Source of the DNA: a bacterium
GTDB taxonomy: Bacteria; Methylomirabilota; Methylomirabilia; Methylomirabilales; 2-02-FULL-66-22
DNA length: 64,000 nucleotides
NCBI GenBank assembly: GCA_029580855.1
Contig: JAKPQH010000189.1
Coordinates: forward strand, 62,001-126,000
Direction of reading: 5' to 3'
Part shown: piece by piece, positions 8,824 through 17,558 of the stretch
Position numbering within the stretch: the first letter of the stretch is position 1
Layout of the letters: each line of letters starts with the position of its first letter
Notes under the pieces: generated by a model
Told to the model about the DNA's origin: nothing
Databases searched by the model: none
What the model saw: only the letters and a program-made list of their open reading frames with translations
Position numbers and translations under genes: made by a program

Positions 8824-9816
8824 TCACCGCGGGGCGTCGCCCATGCGGTACTCGTGCGTCAGCTCGTCCAGGCGCGTCTTGAGCGCCGGATCGAGGGCCA
8901 CGTCAACGGCGGCGAGGCTCGCCCGCAGCTGCCCCGGCCGGCTTGCACCCACCAGGGGCGCCGTGATCGCCGGGTGGGCCAGCACCCAGGCCAGGGCCAG
9001 GGTGGCCGGTTCCAACCCGTGTTCCTTGGCCAGCGCGACGACCGCATCCACGGTGGTGAACTCGCGGTCTTTCCAGTATCGCTCGACGTACGTGGTGGCG
9101 GCCGTTCCCAGCGTAAAGCGCGAGCCGTCCGGCGGCGGCGCGCTGCGGGTGTGTTTGCCGGTCAGGAGGCCTCCGGCGAGCGGGTTGTAGGGGATGACCG
9201 CCAGCCCTTCCTCCAGACACAGCGGCAGCAGTTCCCGCTCGATCTGGCGGAACAAGAGGTTGTAGCGCGGCTGGACGGACACCAGCCGGACGCACCCCAG
9301 CGCCTCGCTCCGACCCAGGGCCCGCGCGACGCGGTAGGCCTGGTAGTTGGATACGCCGATATAACGCGCCTTGCCGCTCCGCACCACCGCATCGAAGGCC
9401 TCGACCGTCTCGTCCAGCGGCGTGTCGGGATCGAACTGGTGCGCCTGGTAGAGGTCCACGTAGTCGGTGCCGAGACGCGCGAGGGATGCGTCGACCGCGG
9501 CGAGCACGTGCTTGCGCGACGTGCCCCGCTGCCAGGGCGCCGGACCCATCTGGCCGCAGCATTTCGTCGCCACGATGAACCGGTCTCGCTTCCCCCGCAG
9601 CCAGCGGCCCAGGATCTCCTCGGTGCGGCCCCGAGTTTCCGGTGTGCCGCCCAGCGGGTACACGTCCGCGGTGTCAAGGAAAGTGATGCCCCCGTCCGCG
9701 GCGGCGTCCAGGATCGCGTGCGATGTGCGCTCGTCGCACTGCAGGCCGAACGTCATGGTGCCGAGGCAGAGTCGCGAGACCTGGAGCCCGGTGCGGCCGA
9801 AGCGAATGTGTTTCAT
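8824..9816 (-). CDS. Aldo/keto reductase
   Basis: 330 residues from the ATG at 9816 (MKHIRFGRTGLQVSRLCLGTMTFG), preceded by GAGGAGGG; the track ORF starts 39 codons too early. FLDTADVY carries the catalytic Asp/Tyr region, FIVATKC the active-site Lys, and YVDLYQAHQFDP the His. GVSNYQAYRVARAL is the usual AKR segment. These are NADPH-dependent carbonyl reductases with broad substrates, closest in feel to the YajO/Tas/voltage-gated-potassium-channel-beta-like group. It immediately precedes glpA, so it might act on glyceraldehyde- or dihydroxyacetone-type compounds; that is inference. Confidence 0.9.
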   Translation of the reverse strand: MKHIRFGRTGLQVSRLCLGTMTFGLQCDERTSHAILDAAADGGITFLDTADVYPLGGTPETRGRTEEILGRWLRGKRDRFIVATKCCGQMGPAPWQRGTSRKHVLAAVDASLARLGTDYVDLYQAHQFDPDTPLDETVEAFDAVVRSGKARYIGVSNYQAYRVARALGRSEALGCVRLVSVQPRYNLLFRQIERELLPLCLEEGLAVIPYNPLAGGLLTGKHTRSAPPPDGSRFTLGTAATTYVERYWKDREFTTVDAVVALAKEHGLEPATLALAWVLAHPAITAPLVGASRPGQLRASLAAVDVALDPALKTRLDELTHEYRMGDAPR

Positions 9817-10239
9817 GGACGGTCCCTCCTCGGGATACGCGGTCGCGGGTTTGCGTGAGGGACGTGCCGGCGTCACGCGGAACCCCACGGTCGTTTCACC
9901 ACCAACCCCGACGCTCGGTCTGCACGCGGCCACTCCCAGGCAGGCACCGCAGAGGACGGCATCACAGCGAACCGGATACCGCGGACGGCCGCCGCTTCAC
10001 GAGGGGCGGATCGAACCTCTTGTGAATGGGCAGAGCCCGTTGTCCGTGGGTGTCTTGGCGGTGCCGGCTGCCCCGCAGCCGTCTGGCCGGCAGTATCCGG
10101 CGGACCCGCGCGGGCTGTCAAGGCGAAAGGCGCGCATGTCAGGCATCCCGCAGCTGACCCTGGCCCAAGAAGAGCGCTCAACGGCCGGGGGGGGCGAGGC
10201 GGCTTGGCGGTGCACGGGTCTCGCTTCGGGGCAGCCTCC
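9817..10239. other. Intergenic stretch without recognisable gene
   Basis: Upstream side of the aldo/keto reductase gene. The ORFs listed here are low-complexity GC-rich shadows with no family resemblance. It must contain the promoter for the minus-strand aldo/keto reductase-glp operon, but I see no convincing -35/-10 pair. It borders the decayed MFS gene on its right. Confidence 0.4.
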
Positions 10240-10905
10240 GGTCCGCGCGCCCCTCCGCGGCGCGGCGCTCCGGACGATCAGACAGGGCAAGCCGATCCAG
10301 ACGCCGCGGAGAAGGGCGCCGGGAAGCCAGGTCCCCCCGGCGTAGCGGTCCCCGTCCGGCCACCGACCGGATACCGCCCCGACGTCCGTCCCCGTCAGGA
10401 GCAGACCCGACACCGTCCCGAAATGCGGTCCACCGAAGATATCCGCGGCCCGGGCGCAGACCGTGGACGTAAACCGACCGCCGCCCATCCGCCCCATGCC
10501 ATGACCAAGCCGCGCGTCTGCACGAACCAGTTCGTGAAGGCGGGAGCGATGATAGGCCACCCGGCCAGCCCGTCGCCGAGCGGCACGAGGAGCCCGAAAA
10601 GCCTATGGAAGTGCCAGAGCTTCCCGGCCCCGACGTACCCCGCGATCGCCACGCCCAGAACGGCGGCCCCCCGGCGGTATCCACACCCGGACCCTTCACC
10701 GATCCGCCAGAATCCCCGCCGCAGGCGCCGGAAACCGGTACAGGAAAATATTCACCGACACCATGATGGAGACCTTCTCGCGGCTCCAATGGAAATCAGC
10801 CAGAAAGGGGGCTGAAGAAGACGGCAAAGGAATGACGCGTCCCGTAGGCCAAGACCATGCCGAGGGTGCCCCTCCCGACGATCTTCCGTCGATAGAACGG
10901 GATCG
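10240..10905 (-). pseudogene. Decayed MFS transporter (monocarboxylate / oxalate-formate antiporter-like)
   Basis: Pieces of one major-facilitator protein are spread over several minus-strand frames in the expected order. The N-terminal piece reads LGMVLAYGTRHSFAVFFSPL and continues in another frame as FLADFHWSREKVSIMVSVNIFLYRF. A middle piece reads MAIAGYVGAGKLWHFHRLFGLLVPLGDGLAGWP and TNWFVQTRGLVMAWGG. A C-terminal piece reads ADIFGGPHFGTVSGLLLTGTDVGAVSG with LPGALLRGVWIGLPCLIV. At least three frameshifts are needed, and the total (~670 bp) is about half the length of an intact ~400-residue MFS gene, so there is also an internal deletion. Boundaries are approximate. Confidence 0.72.
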
Positions 10906-11114
10906 AGGTTCGTTGCGGACGATGGAATGCCGGTTCCACGGCCGCATCGCCGTGATGACGGAACGCGCCTTCACCCCACGGAATTCTCGCGCAGAGCGTC
11001 TGAGCGCCGCAGCGATCCTCTCGCGGACCTGGCATCACGCGCTGTCCCGCGCTTTCGGCTCGGAACCTACGACAACGACACGGGCCGGGGGGTCCCGTGT
11101 TGCGCGTTGCGTCC

Positions 11115-11275
11115 TCAACCCGCAAAGCACTGCGAGCCGCCGTCCACTCGGATGACTTGACCGGTAATGTAGCTCGCGTCATCGGAGGCGAGGAAGGCAA
11201 CCGCGCGGGCTATTTCCATAGGGTGGCCGTACCGCTGGAGCGTTCCCGTTTCGACCGTCTTGGCTTCGTCCCCTG
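11115..11275 (-). pseudogene. C-terminal remnant of a short-chain dehydrogenase/reductase
   Basis: The last ~45 codons of a minus-strand ORF read [37 protein letters not shown], the highly conserved SDR C-terminus (GRxGxPEEIAxAVxFLASxxASYITGxxxxVDGG). Nothing upstream resembles the Rossmann fold or the YxxxK catalytic motif, so only the tail survives. It sits beside the decayed MFS gene, indicating a former catabolic cluster that has been deleted. Confidence 0.75.
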
Positions 11276-11439
11276 AGATGCTCGCACGCTTCGCCCGACT
11301 CCCCCGGAATCCCGCCGAGGCCTGACAGGGCGGAATCGTCCGGATGCCCGCTTGGGTCGACAAGGGGCCGGATGGAAAGCCGTACCGCCCGTGGTGCGCT
11401 TTCTAGGTCAGCCTCCGGACCGGACTCGTCAACCAGAAG

Positions 11440-13200
11440 ATGGACACGGAGACTGGGGCGAACGATCCTGCCCTGCTCCTTGAGGCGCTCTTGGAATTCG
11501 GCCTCAACCGGCAGCTTGCGGGCTGCCGGCCCAGCCGCGTCGAGGTGGCGACCGAGGAACTCGCCGGCTATCTCCGCCAGGCACTCGGCGATGTCGGCGT
11601 GGCGGTCACCGTGGTCAAGGAGTTAGCTGTCCTCAAGGCGGTCCTCGCGGATCTTGGCAGTCACATGCGCGGGAAACCGCTGCCGCCGGACGCGATGGAT
11701 GGCTCCGGGGTGACGGTGGACCGCATGCACGCTTTCGCGTCCGCGGCCCACGACTTTTATCGGGCCGCACCCTGGCGGCATCTTTCCGACGAGGATCTCG
11801 TCCACGTGGAGAGTTCGATCGCCAAGGAGCTCCGTCATCTGACGGTCCTCGGCTGCGCGGGCCAGACGTTCGGTGTGGGTTTCTATCAAACGCCGAAGGA
11901 ATTCGAGGCCCTCTTCGACTCGTCCGATCCCGAGACGTATTTCGAGCGGCACGGAAAATGGGCCATCCTCTATGCCCCCGTAAGCGACATGTCGTTCCGC
12001 GACGCGGACCTGTGGGAGGAACACGGCCTTCCCGTCGCCGGGGATCAGGCATACCCCGTGGCGGTCTGGTTCGGCCCCGGCGAAGAGGTGCGCCGACCCG
12101 ACGCCCGCACCCTCGCCGACATGGAAGGTGTCCTGCGGGCGCTGGCGGCGACGACTGAGGACGAGATTGACCAGGGCCGCTGGTCCAAGGACGTCGGGAC
12201 GGCCGACGGACCGAGGACGGTCACGCTCTGCCTCCCCGAACTGTTGGAGCCGCTCGACGCGCCGCCGAAGCGTTACCCGGGACGCATCCCCGATCGCCGG
12301 GCCATGGAGCGAGCCGTGGCGGACGTGGAGCGTTTCATGGCCGAATCCGGTTTTCAGAACATCGATGAGGCGAACGCGGCGCTCCAGGCCCGCTTCTCCG
12401 GCCCGATGGATGCGCGACCCTCGACTGCCACGACGCCGCTGGAAAAGGCGCAGGACCTCATGTACCGCGCCTTCGATGCGCGAGGCCGGCGCCGGACCCA
12501 GCTCGCGCGCAAGGCGCTGGCGCTTTCCCCCGACTGCGCCGATGCGTACGTCCTCTTGGCCGAAGAGGCCACCGAACCGGACGCGTCCCTCGATCTATAC
12601 CGCCAGGCGATCGCTGCCGGCGAGCGGGCCATCGGGCCCGAGACCATGCGGAACGAGGTTGGCCACTTCTGGGAAATCGTCAAGACGCGTCCATACATGC
12701 GGGCCAAGATGGGCCTCGCGCATTGCCTGCAGACGATGAACCGAGGCCAGGAGGCTATCGGCGAGTGCCAGGATCTGCTCCGTCTCAACCCGAACGACAA
12801 TCAGGGTGTGCGCGACGTCCTGCTTCCGCTGCTGCTTGTCGCGGGGCGCGATGCCGATGCCGGCGCCTTGCTGACGCAGTACGAAGACGATCCGAGCGCG
12901 ACGTGGAAGTATGGATGGGCCCTCTGGATGTTCCGCAAGGAAGGCGACAGCCCGACGGCCCGGGAGCGATTGCGAGACGCGATCAAGAGCAATCGGCACG
13001 TCCCGAAGTATCTGACCGGCAAGGCGGCGTTCCCGGATATACTCCCGGAGTCGTACGCCCTCGGCAGCGTCGAGGAGGCTGTCCTCTGCGCCGACGCGTT
13101 CTTCGATGTCTGGAAAGCCACGCCTGGAGCGGACCGGTGGCTGCAGTCCTCGGCCCCCGCCAAGCCCAAGGCACGCCCCAAGAAACCTCGCCGGCGATAA
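11440..13200 (+). CDS. ST7-like tetratricopeptide-repeat protein
   Basis: 586 residues. The C-terminal ~250 residues match bacterial proteins related to eukaryotic ST7 (suppressor of tumorigenicity 7): ALALSPDCADAYVLLAEEA, GHFWEIVKTRPYMRAKMGLAHCLQ, LLRLNPNDNQGVRDVLLPLLL and ATWKYGWALWMFRKEGDSP. These form degenerate TPR helices and presumably mediate protein contacts. The first ~300 residues have no fold I recognise. The C-terminus is a basic tail (KPKARPKKPRRR) that could bind nucleic acid. No strong Shine-Dalgarno precedes the ATG, so the start may lie slightly elsewhere. It is flanked by remnants on one side and an inverted repeat on the other. Function unknown. Confidence 0.78.
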   Translation: MDTETGANDPALLLEALLEFGLNRQLAGCRPSRVEVATEELAGYLRQALGDVGVAVTVVKELAVLKAVLADLGSHMRGKPLPPDAMDGSGVTVDRMHAFASAAHDFYRAAPWRHLSDEDLVHVESSIAKELRHLTVLGCAGQTFGVGFYQTPKEFEALFDSSDPETYFERHGKWAILYAPVSDMSFRDADLWEEHGLPVAGDQAYPVAVWFGPGEEVRRPDARTLADMEGVLRALAATTEDEIDQGRWSKDVGTADGPRTVTLCLPELLEPLDAPPKRYPGRIPDRRAMERAVADVERFMAESGFQNIDEANAALQARFSGPMDARPSTATTPLEKAQDLMYRAFDARGRRRTQLARKALALSPDCADAYVLLAEEATEPDASLDLYRQAIAAGERAIGPETMRNEVGHFWEIVKTRPYMRAKMGLAHCLQTMNRGQEAIGECQDLLRLNPNDNQGVRDVLLPLLLVAGRDADAGALLTQYEDDPSATWKYGWALWMFRKEGDSPTARERLRDAIKSNRHVPKYLTGKAAFPDILPESYALGSVEEAVLCADAFFDVWKATPGADRWLQSSAPAKPKARPKKPRRR

Positions 13201-13243
13201 ACCAAGGCGGACGCCCTCGGATGCCCGAAGAGCACTGTGTGTT

Positions 13244-13314
13244 GGGGTCAGGTCTTGAAATATCAGTAGGACGTTGTGTTGGGGTCACGATCTCATATTT
13301 CAAGACCTGACCCC
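13244..13314. repeat. 20-bp perfect inverted repeat, REP/RAYT-type remnant
   Basis: The left arm GGGGTCAGGTCTTGAAATAT (13244-13263) and right arm ATATTTCAAGACCTGACCCC (13295-13314) are perfect reverse complements separated by 31 bp. The word GTGTTGGGGTCA also occurs twice as a direct repeat (near 13239 and 13275). From memory, GGGGTCAGGTCTTGAAAT-type ends are common beside REP-associated Y1 transposases; no transposase is present here. It lies between convergent genes and could also act as a bidirectional terminator. Confidence 0.75.
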
Positions 13315-13388
13315 ATTCCGTGAGATGGATCTTCTGGAGGGGCGTCCGGCGGTCGAAGCCGATCATTCATAGTGCCGTCGTCTGCCTG

Positions 13389-14693
13389 CTATGACAGGCG
13401 CTGCATGAGTTCGAGATACTGCCCCTTGGTCAGCCGCGGCTGGAATTCTTTCTTGACGCGCCGGGCTTCCGCGCCGCCGTCCGCCAGCAGGTCGATCACG
13501 CACATGGCCATCAGCTTCGCCGGCAGCACGACCGCGGCCTCGTAGTCCGTGATGCAGAAGTCGGCGGTATGCAGGTATCCCCGGGTCCCCGTCACCATGG
13601 GGTGGACGACGGGAAGGAGGTGCGACAGATCGCCCACATCAAACGACCCGCCCATGAAACCTGCCTCCAGCGCGCCCCGGTCGCCCAGAAGCGTCCCGCC
13701 GTTCCTGCCGGCGATCGCGGTGAGGTTGCGATCCTGGAAAATCGGCAGGTATCCGGGGACGTTGGTGATCGTCGTTCCCGCGCCGACGGCGTCCCCGCCC
13801 GCCTTGAACGCCCGGTCCACCTTGGCCGAGGCATCGAGAATGGCATCGAGGTTCCGGCCTCGCACGTAGGTCTCGATCCGGACATCCGAGGGCACCACGT
13901 TGACCACGTCCCCGCCCTTGGTGACGATCGGGTGGACCCGGACGGCGTCCTCGTCCTGAAAGGTCTCCCGCTGCGCGTGGACCGCCATGATCCCGAGGCA
14001 GGCCGCGTTGAGCGCGTTGACCCCGCGGTGCGGGGCCGCCCCCGCGTGGGAGGCCTTGCCCTCGTAGCGGATGAACTTGGCGAGAAAGCCGTTGCTCGAG
14101 GCGTTCATGAGAAACGCCGGCTCCGGCGTGTCGGCAAACGCGTGGACCATCATGGCCGCGTCCACGTCGTCGAAATAGCCAATTTTGATGAGTTCCTGCT
14201 TACCGCCCAAAAAACTGATCTTTCCGTCGGCCCTGAGCTTCAACCGGTACTCGACCTCCACATACTCCTCGGCGGGGCTGCCCAGGAACTTCACCTGACC
14301 GGACAGATGGTGCGCCGCGCCGGCGCCGGCAAGGCCCATCGCGCAGCCCAGCATGCTCGCCACCTGGATATGGTGGCCGCAGAGATGCGCGGCACCCGTG
14401 ACCGGGTCGGCCACGGGCGACGCCTTCTCCATCACCGAATCCAGCTCGCCCATCACCACGACCGTGGGGCCCGCCTCCTTTCCCGACAGCGTGCCCTCGA
14501 TCCCGGTGAGCGCAAGGCCTTCCCGGATGGGCAGATTCAGCTTCTGCAGCTCCTCCTTGACCAGCGCGGCCGTCTTGACTTCGCGGTACCCCAGCTCGGG
14601 CTGCTTCAGTATCCGCTGGGCGATCGCAATCATCTCGTCCCGGCGCCGATCGATGTGTTCGCAGACTGTCTTCTTCAGCGTGTCCGTATTCAT
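13389..14693 (-). CDS. M20-family amidohydrolase / aminobenzoyl-glutamate hydrolase-like
   Basis: 434 residues from the ATG at 14693 (MNTDTLKKTVCEHIDRRRDEM); the track ORF begins 27 codons earlier without support. Family features: QPELGYREVKTA near the N-terminus, VMGELDSV, the metal-binding HLCGHHIQVA, GSPAEEYVE with the catalytic Glu, and GKASHAGAAPHRGVNALNAA of the dimerisation domain. Members (AbgB, HmrA, hippurate and IAA-conjugate hydrolases) cleave N-acyl or N-aroyl amino acids. It follows formate-tetrahydrofolate ligase by 133 bp on the same strand, so a folate-related substrate such as p-aminobenzoyl-glutamate is conceivable, but the tct genes upstream could equally supply the substrate. 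Confidence 0.86.
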   Translation of the reverse strand: MNTDTLKKTVCEHIDRRRDEMIAIAQRILKQPELGYREVKTAALVKEELQKLNLPIREGLALTGIEGTLSGKEAGPTVVVMGELDSVMEKASPVADPVTGAAHLCGHHIQVASMLGCAMGLAGAGAAHHLSGQVKFLGSPAEEYVEVEYRLKLRADGKISFLGGKQELIKIGYFDDVDAAMMVHAFADTPEPAFLMNASSNGFLAKFIRYEGKASHAGAAPHRGVNALNAACLGIMAVHAQRETFQDEDAVRVHPIVTKGGDVVNVVPSDVRIETYVRGRNLDAILDASAKVDRAFKAGGDAVGAGTTITNVPGYLPIFQDRNLTAIAGRNGGTLLGDRGALEAGFMGGSFDVGDLSHLLPVVHPMVTGTRGYLHTADFCITDYEAAVVLPAKLMAMCVIDLLADGGAEARRVKKEFQPRLTKGQYLELMQRLS

Positions 14694-14826
14694 GGCTGTC
14701 CTCGCGTCGTCGGAGCCGCCGCGCGGGCGGATGCAGATCGCGTCCTGCGCCCTCACTGCTGCATCGGTTCCCAACGGTCAACGCCACGCGCCACCGAGGG
14801 CTGAACCGTGTCGCTCGGCGAACACC

Positions 14827-16470
14827 TCAGAATAAGCCCCTGATGTTTCCCGCTTCGTCGATGTCGATGCTCTCGGCGGCGGGCTCGCGAGGAAGGCCGG
14901 GCATGAGCATGATCTCGCCGCAGACCGCCACCACGAAACCGGCGCCGGCCGAAAGAAAGACCCGATCGACGTCGATGGCGAAGTTACGCGGCCGGCCCAG
15001 TGCTTTGGGGTCGTCGGACAGCGAATTCGGAGTCTTGGCGACGATCACGTGCAGCCCGTCGTAGCCGAGCTCGGTGAGAGACTCGATATCCTTCCGCGCC
15101 TGCCGCGTGTAGTTGATGCGGGCGGCGCCGTACATGGTGGCGGCGATCGTCTCGATCTTCTTCACGATGCTCCATTCCGGCTCGTAGATGGGTTTCACCT
15201 TCGCCCCGGAGCGCGTCGCCTCTGTCACCGCCCGGGCCAGATCGAGACAGCCTTCACCGCCCTTGTTGTACGGATCGCCGACCAGACCCGTGACGTCGCG
15301 ATCAAGAACGTGGCGCAGGGTCAACTGCAGCTCCTCGGCGTCGTTGTTGGGGAAGTAATTGACGGCCACGATGAGGGGCACCCCGAAAGCCTGCATGTTC
15401 TCGATGTGCTTGTCCAGATTGTCGAAGCCCCTGACCAGCGCCTCCAGGTTCTTCTCGGTCAGATCGTTCTTACCCGCACTGCCGTGGTACTTCAGCGCCC
15501 GGAGGGTGGTGACCAGCACGACGGCGTCCACGTTGAACTTGCCGGTGCGGCTGACAAAATCCATGAATTTCTCGCCGCCCAGCTCCGAGGCGAAACCGGC
15601 CTCGGTGACCGTGATTTCCGAAAGCGCCTGGGCCAGGCGGATGGCCTGGATGGAGTTGGTGCCGTGGGCGATGTTCGCGAAGGGGCCGCCGTGGATGATG
15701 GCGGGTGTGCCCTCCGAGGTCTGCACCAGGTTGGGCTTGATGGCGTCCTTGAGGAGCAGCGCCATGGAGCCCACGGCCTTCAGATCGGCGGCCGTGACGG
15801 GCTTGCCCTTCAACGTGTAGCCGACGACCATGCGCGCCAGGCGCTCCTTCAGATCCGGGAAATCCTCGGCCAGGCACAGGACGGCCATGACCTCCGAGGC
15901 CACTGAAATGGTGAAGACGTCCTCGCGGGCGAAACCGTTCTGCCGGCCGCCGAGGCCGATGACGATCTCACGCAAGGCGCGGTCGTTCATGTCAATGACC
16001 CGGCGCCAGGCGATGCGCCGCGTGTCGATGCCCAGCCGGTTTCCCTGGTGGATGTGATTGTCGATCATGGCCGCGAGCAGGTTGTTGGCCGCGGTCACGG
16101 CGTGGATGTCACCGGTGAAATGGAGGTCGATCTCATCGGCCGGCAGGACCTGGGCTGCGCCGCCGCCGGTGGCCCCACCCTTCATGCCGAATACCGGTCC
16201 CAAGGAAGGCTCGCGCAGGGTGACAATGGACTTGACGCCGAGACGGTTCAGCGCCATCGACAGGCCGATGGCCATGGTCGTCTTGCCCTCTCCCGCCGGT
16301 GTGGGCGTGGTGGCGGTGACCAGCACTTGGCGGCCCCGCTGCGCCCCACACAGGCGCCGAGCCAGTGCCGGCTCCAGCTTGGCCTTGTGGGGACCGTAGT
16401 AATACAGTTCTTCTTCGGTGATACCGAACCGCGCGGCCACGTCCTTGATCCGGAGCATTCTCTCGGCCAC
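14827..16470 (-). CDS. fhs: Formate-tetrahydrofolate ligase
   Basis: 547 residues, near the normal ~556. ATATTPTPAGEGKTTMAIGLS-type P-loop (read here as TPTPAGEGKTT), EPSLGPVFGMKGGATGGG, HAVTAANNLLAAMIDNH, and AGFVVAVCGEIMLMPGLP near the C-terminus are all characteristic. The enzyme joins formate to tetrahydrofolate using ATP, giving 10-formyl-THF for one-carbon metabolism. It is 99 bp downstream of tctC in the same direction, so it may be expressed with the first Tct transporter. No other C1 gene (folD, metF, fdh) is nearby. Confidence 0.97.
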   Translation of the reverse strand: MAERMLRIKDVAARFGITEEELYYYGPHKAKLEPALARRLCGAQRGRQVLVTATTPTPAGEGKTTMAIGLSMALNRLGVKSIVTLREPSLGPVFGMKGGATGGGAAQVLPADEIDLHFTGDIHAVTAANNLLAAMIDNHIHQGNRLGIDTRRIAWRRVIDMNDRALREIVIGLGGRQNGFAREDVFTISVASEVMAVLCLAEDFPDLKERLARMVVGYTLKGKPVTAADLKAVGSMALLLKDAIKPNLVQTSEGTPAIIHGGPFANIAHGTNSIQAIRLAQALSEITVTEAGFASELGGEKFMDFVSRTGKFNVDAVVLVTTLRALKYHGSAGKNDLTEKNLEALVRGFDNLDKHIENMQAFGVPLIVAVNYFPNNDAEELQLTLRHVLDRDVTGLVGDPYNKGGEGCLDLARAVTEATRSGAKVKPIYEPEWSIVKKIETIAATMYGAARINYTRQARKDIESLTELGYDGLHVIVAKTPNSLSDDPKALGRPRNFAIDVDRVFLSAGAGFVVAVCGEIMLMPGLPREPAAESIDIDEAGNIRGLF

Positions 16471-16569
16471 ATTCGCCTCCTCAAACGATCCGTAAACTGC
16501 GATTCTCCCAGTCGAATTCGTGCGCTCCTGAGGTCACACTCCGAGGGATTCGATGCCCCGCTTCGCTCC

Positions 16570-17523
16570 CTACTGCTTCTTGATCTCCTGGATCAGTTTG
16601 GCGTAGCGGTCGTGGTCCGCGGCCATCACCTTCCCGAACTCCACGGGGTCCAGATACGCCAAGTTGACGGTCATGTCCTGGGCGGTCTTGACAAAGCCCG
16701 GATCCTCCATTCCTTTCTTGAAGGCATCGTGGAGCGTCTTGACGATATCCGGAGGGGTTCCCTTGGGGGCCGCCAGACCGCGCCATTGGCCCATCGCGAA
16801 GTTCACCCCTTGCTCGCGCACGGTGGGAACGGCGGGAAACGCCTCGAAGCGCTTCTCGGAGAACAGAGCGATGATCCGGAGCTTCCCGGCCCGTACATGG
16901 GCGATCCCCTCCGGCGGGGAGCAGGAGACGGCGTGGACGTGCCCGCCGAGGAGTGCGGTGATAGACGGCCCGCCGCCGGCGAAGGGGATATGGTTGAACT
17001 TCACACCGGCAGCCTTCTCGAAGGCGAGAGCGATGAGGTGAACGCCGCCGCCCGCGCCGGAGTTTCCCACGGTGATCGTATCGGGATTCTTCTTGGCGTA
17101 CTCCAGGAACTCCGACAGCGTCTTCCACTGGGCGTCGGCCCGCACCTGGAACATGGCCGGGTCCTGGACCACGTTGATGACGGGATCGAAGCTCTGGTAG
17201 GTAAAGGCGGTCGTAGCCTGGTGAGGAAGAATGGTGAGCGGCGTGACGGCCGTGACCAATGTGTAGCCGTCCGGGCGCGCCTGCATGGCTTCGGTGTAGC
17301 CGACGGCGCCCCCTCCGCCCGCCTTGTTGACTACGACGACGGCTTTTCCGAGGTGCTTCGAGGTGCCGGCCGCCAGGGCGCGGAACACCAAGTCCGTCGC
17401 GCCGCCGGGCGCCCAGGGGATGATGATCTGCACCTCCTTGGCGGGAAACTCGGCGGCCAGGCCTGCCCCGGCCAGTCCAGCGCACAGCGTCAGAGCCAGG
17501 ACGATACCGGCAACACTTCGCAT
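16570..17523 (-). CDS. tctC: Tripartite tricarboxylate transporter substrate-binding protein (system 1)
   Basis: 317 residues from the ATG at 17523 with a GGAGGGTC ribosome site; the track ORF runs 85 codons too far upstream into non-homologous sequence. Sec signal peptide MRSVAGIVLALTLCAGLAGAGLAA, then the Bug/TctC fold: FPAKEVQIIIPWAPGGATD, VVVVNKAGGGGAVGY, ARPDGYTL and GQWRGLAAPKGTPP. It captures a carboxylate in the periplasm and hands it to TctAB. Ligand not predictable. Gene order is tctB-tctA-tctC, with a 35-bp gap to tctA. Confidence 0.94.
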   Translation of the reverse strand: MRSVAGIVLALTLCAGLAGAGLAAEFPAKEVQIIIPWAPGGATDLVFRALAAGTSKHLGKAVVVVNKAGGGGAVGYTEAMQARPDGYTLVTAVTPLTILPHQATTAFTYQSFDPVINVVQDPAMFQVRADAQWKTLSEFLEYAKKNPDTITVGNSGAGGGVHLIALAFEKAAGVKFNHIPFAGGGPSITALLGGHVHAVSCSPPEGIAHVRAGKLRIIALFSEKRFEAFPAVPTVREQGVNFAMGQWRGLAAPKGTPPDIVKTLHDAFKKGMEDPGFVKTAQDMTVNLAYLDPVEFGKVMAADHDRYAKLIQEIKKQ

Positions 17524-17558
17524 GATGACCCTCCTTCTCCCGGGCGAATGCGCACCGC

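Noticed and set aside
7255-9858. 867-residue plus-strand ORF
   Set aside because: Antisense shadow of glpA and the aldo/keto reductase in high-GC DNA; no domain resemblance.
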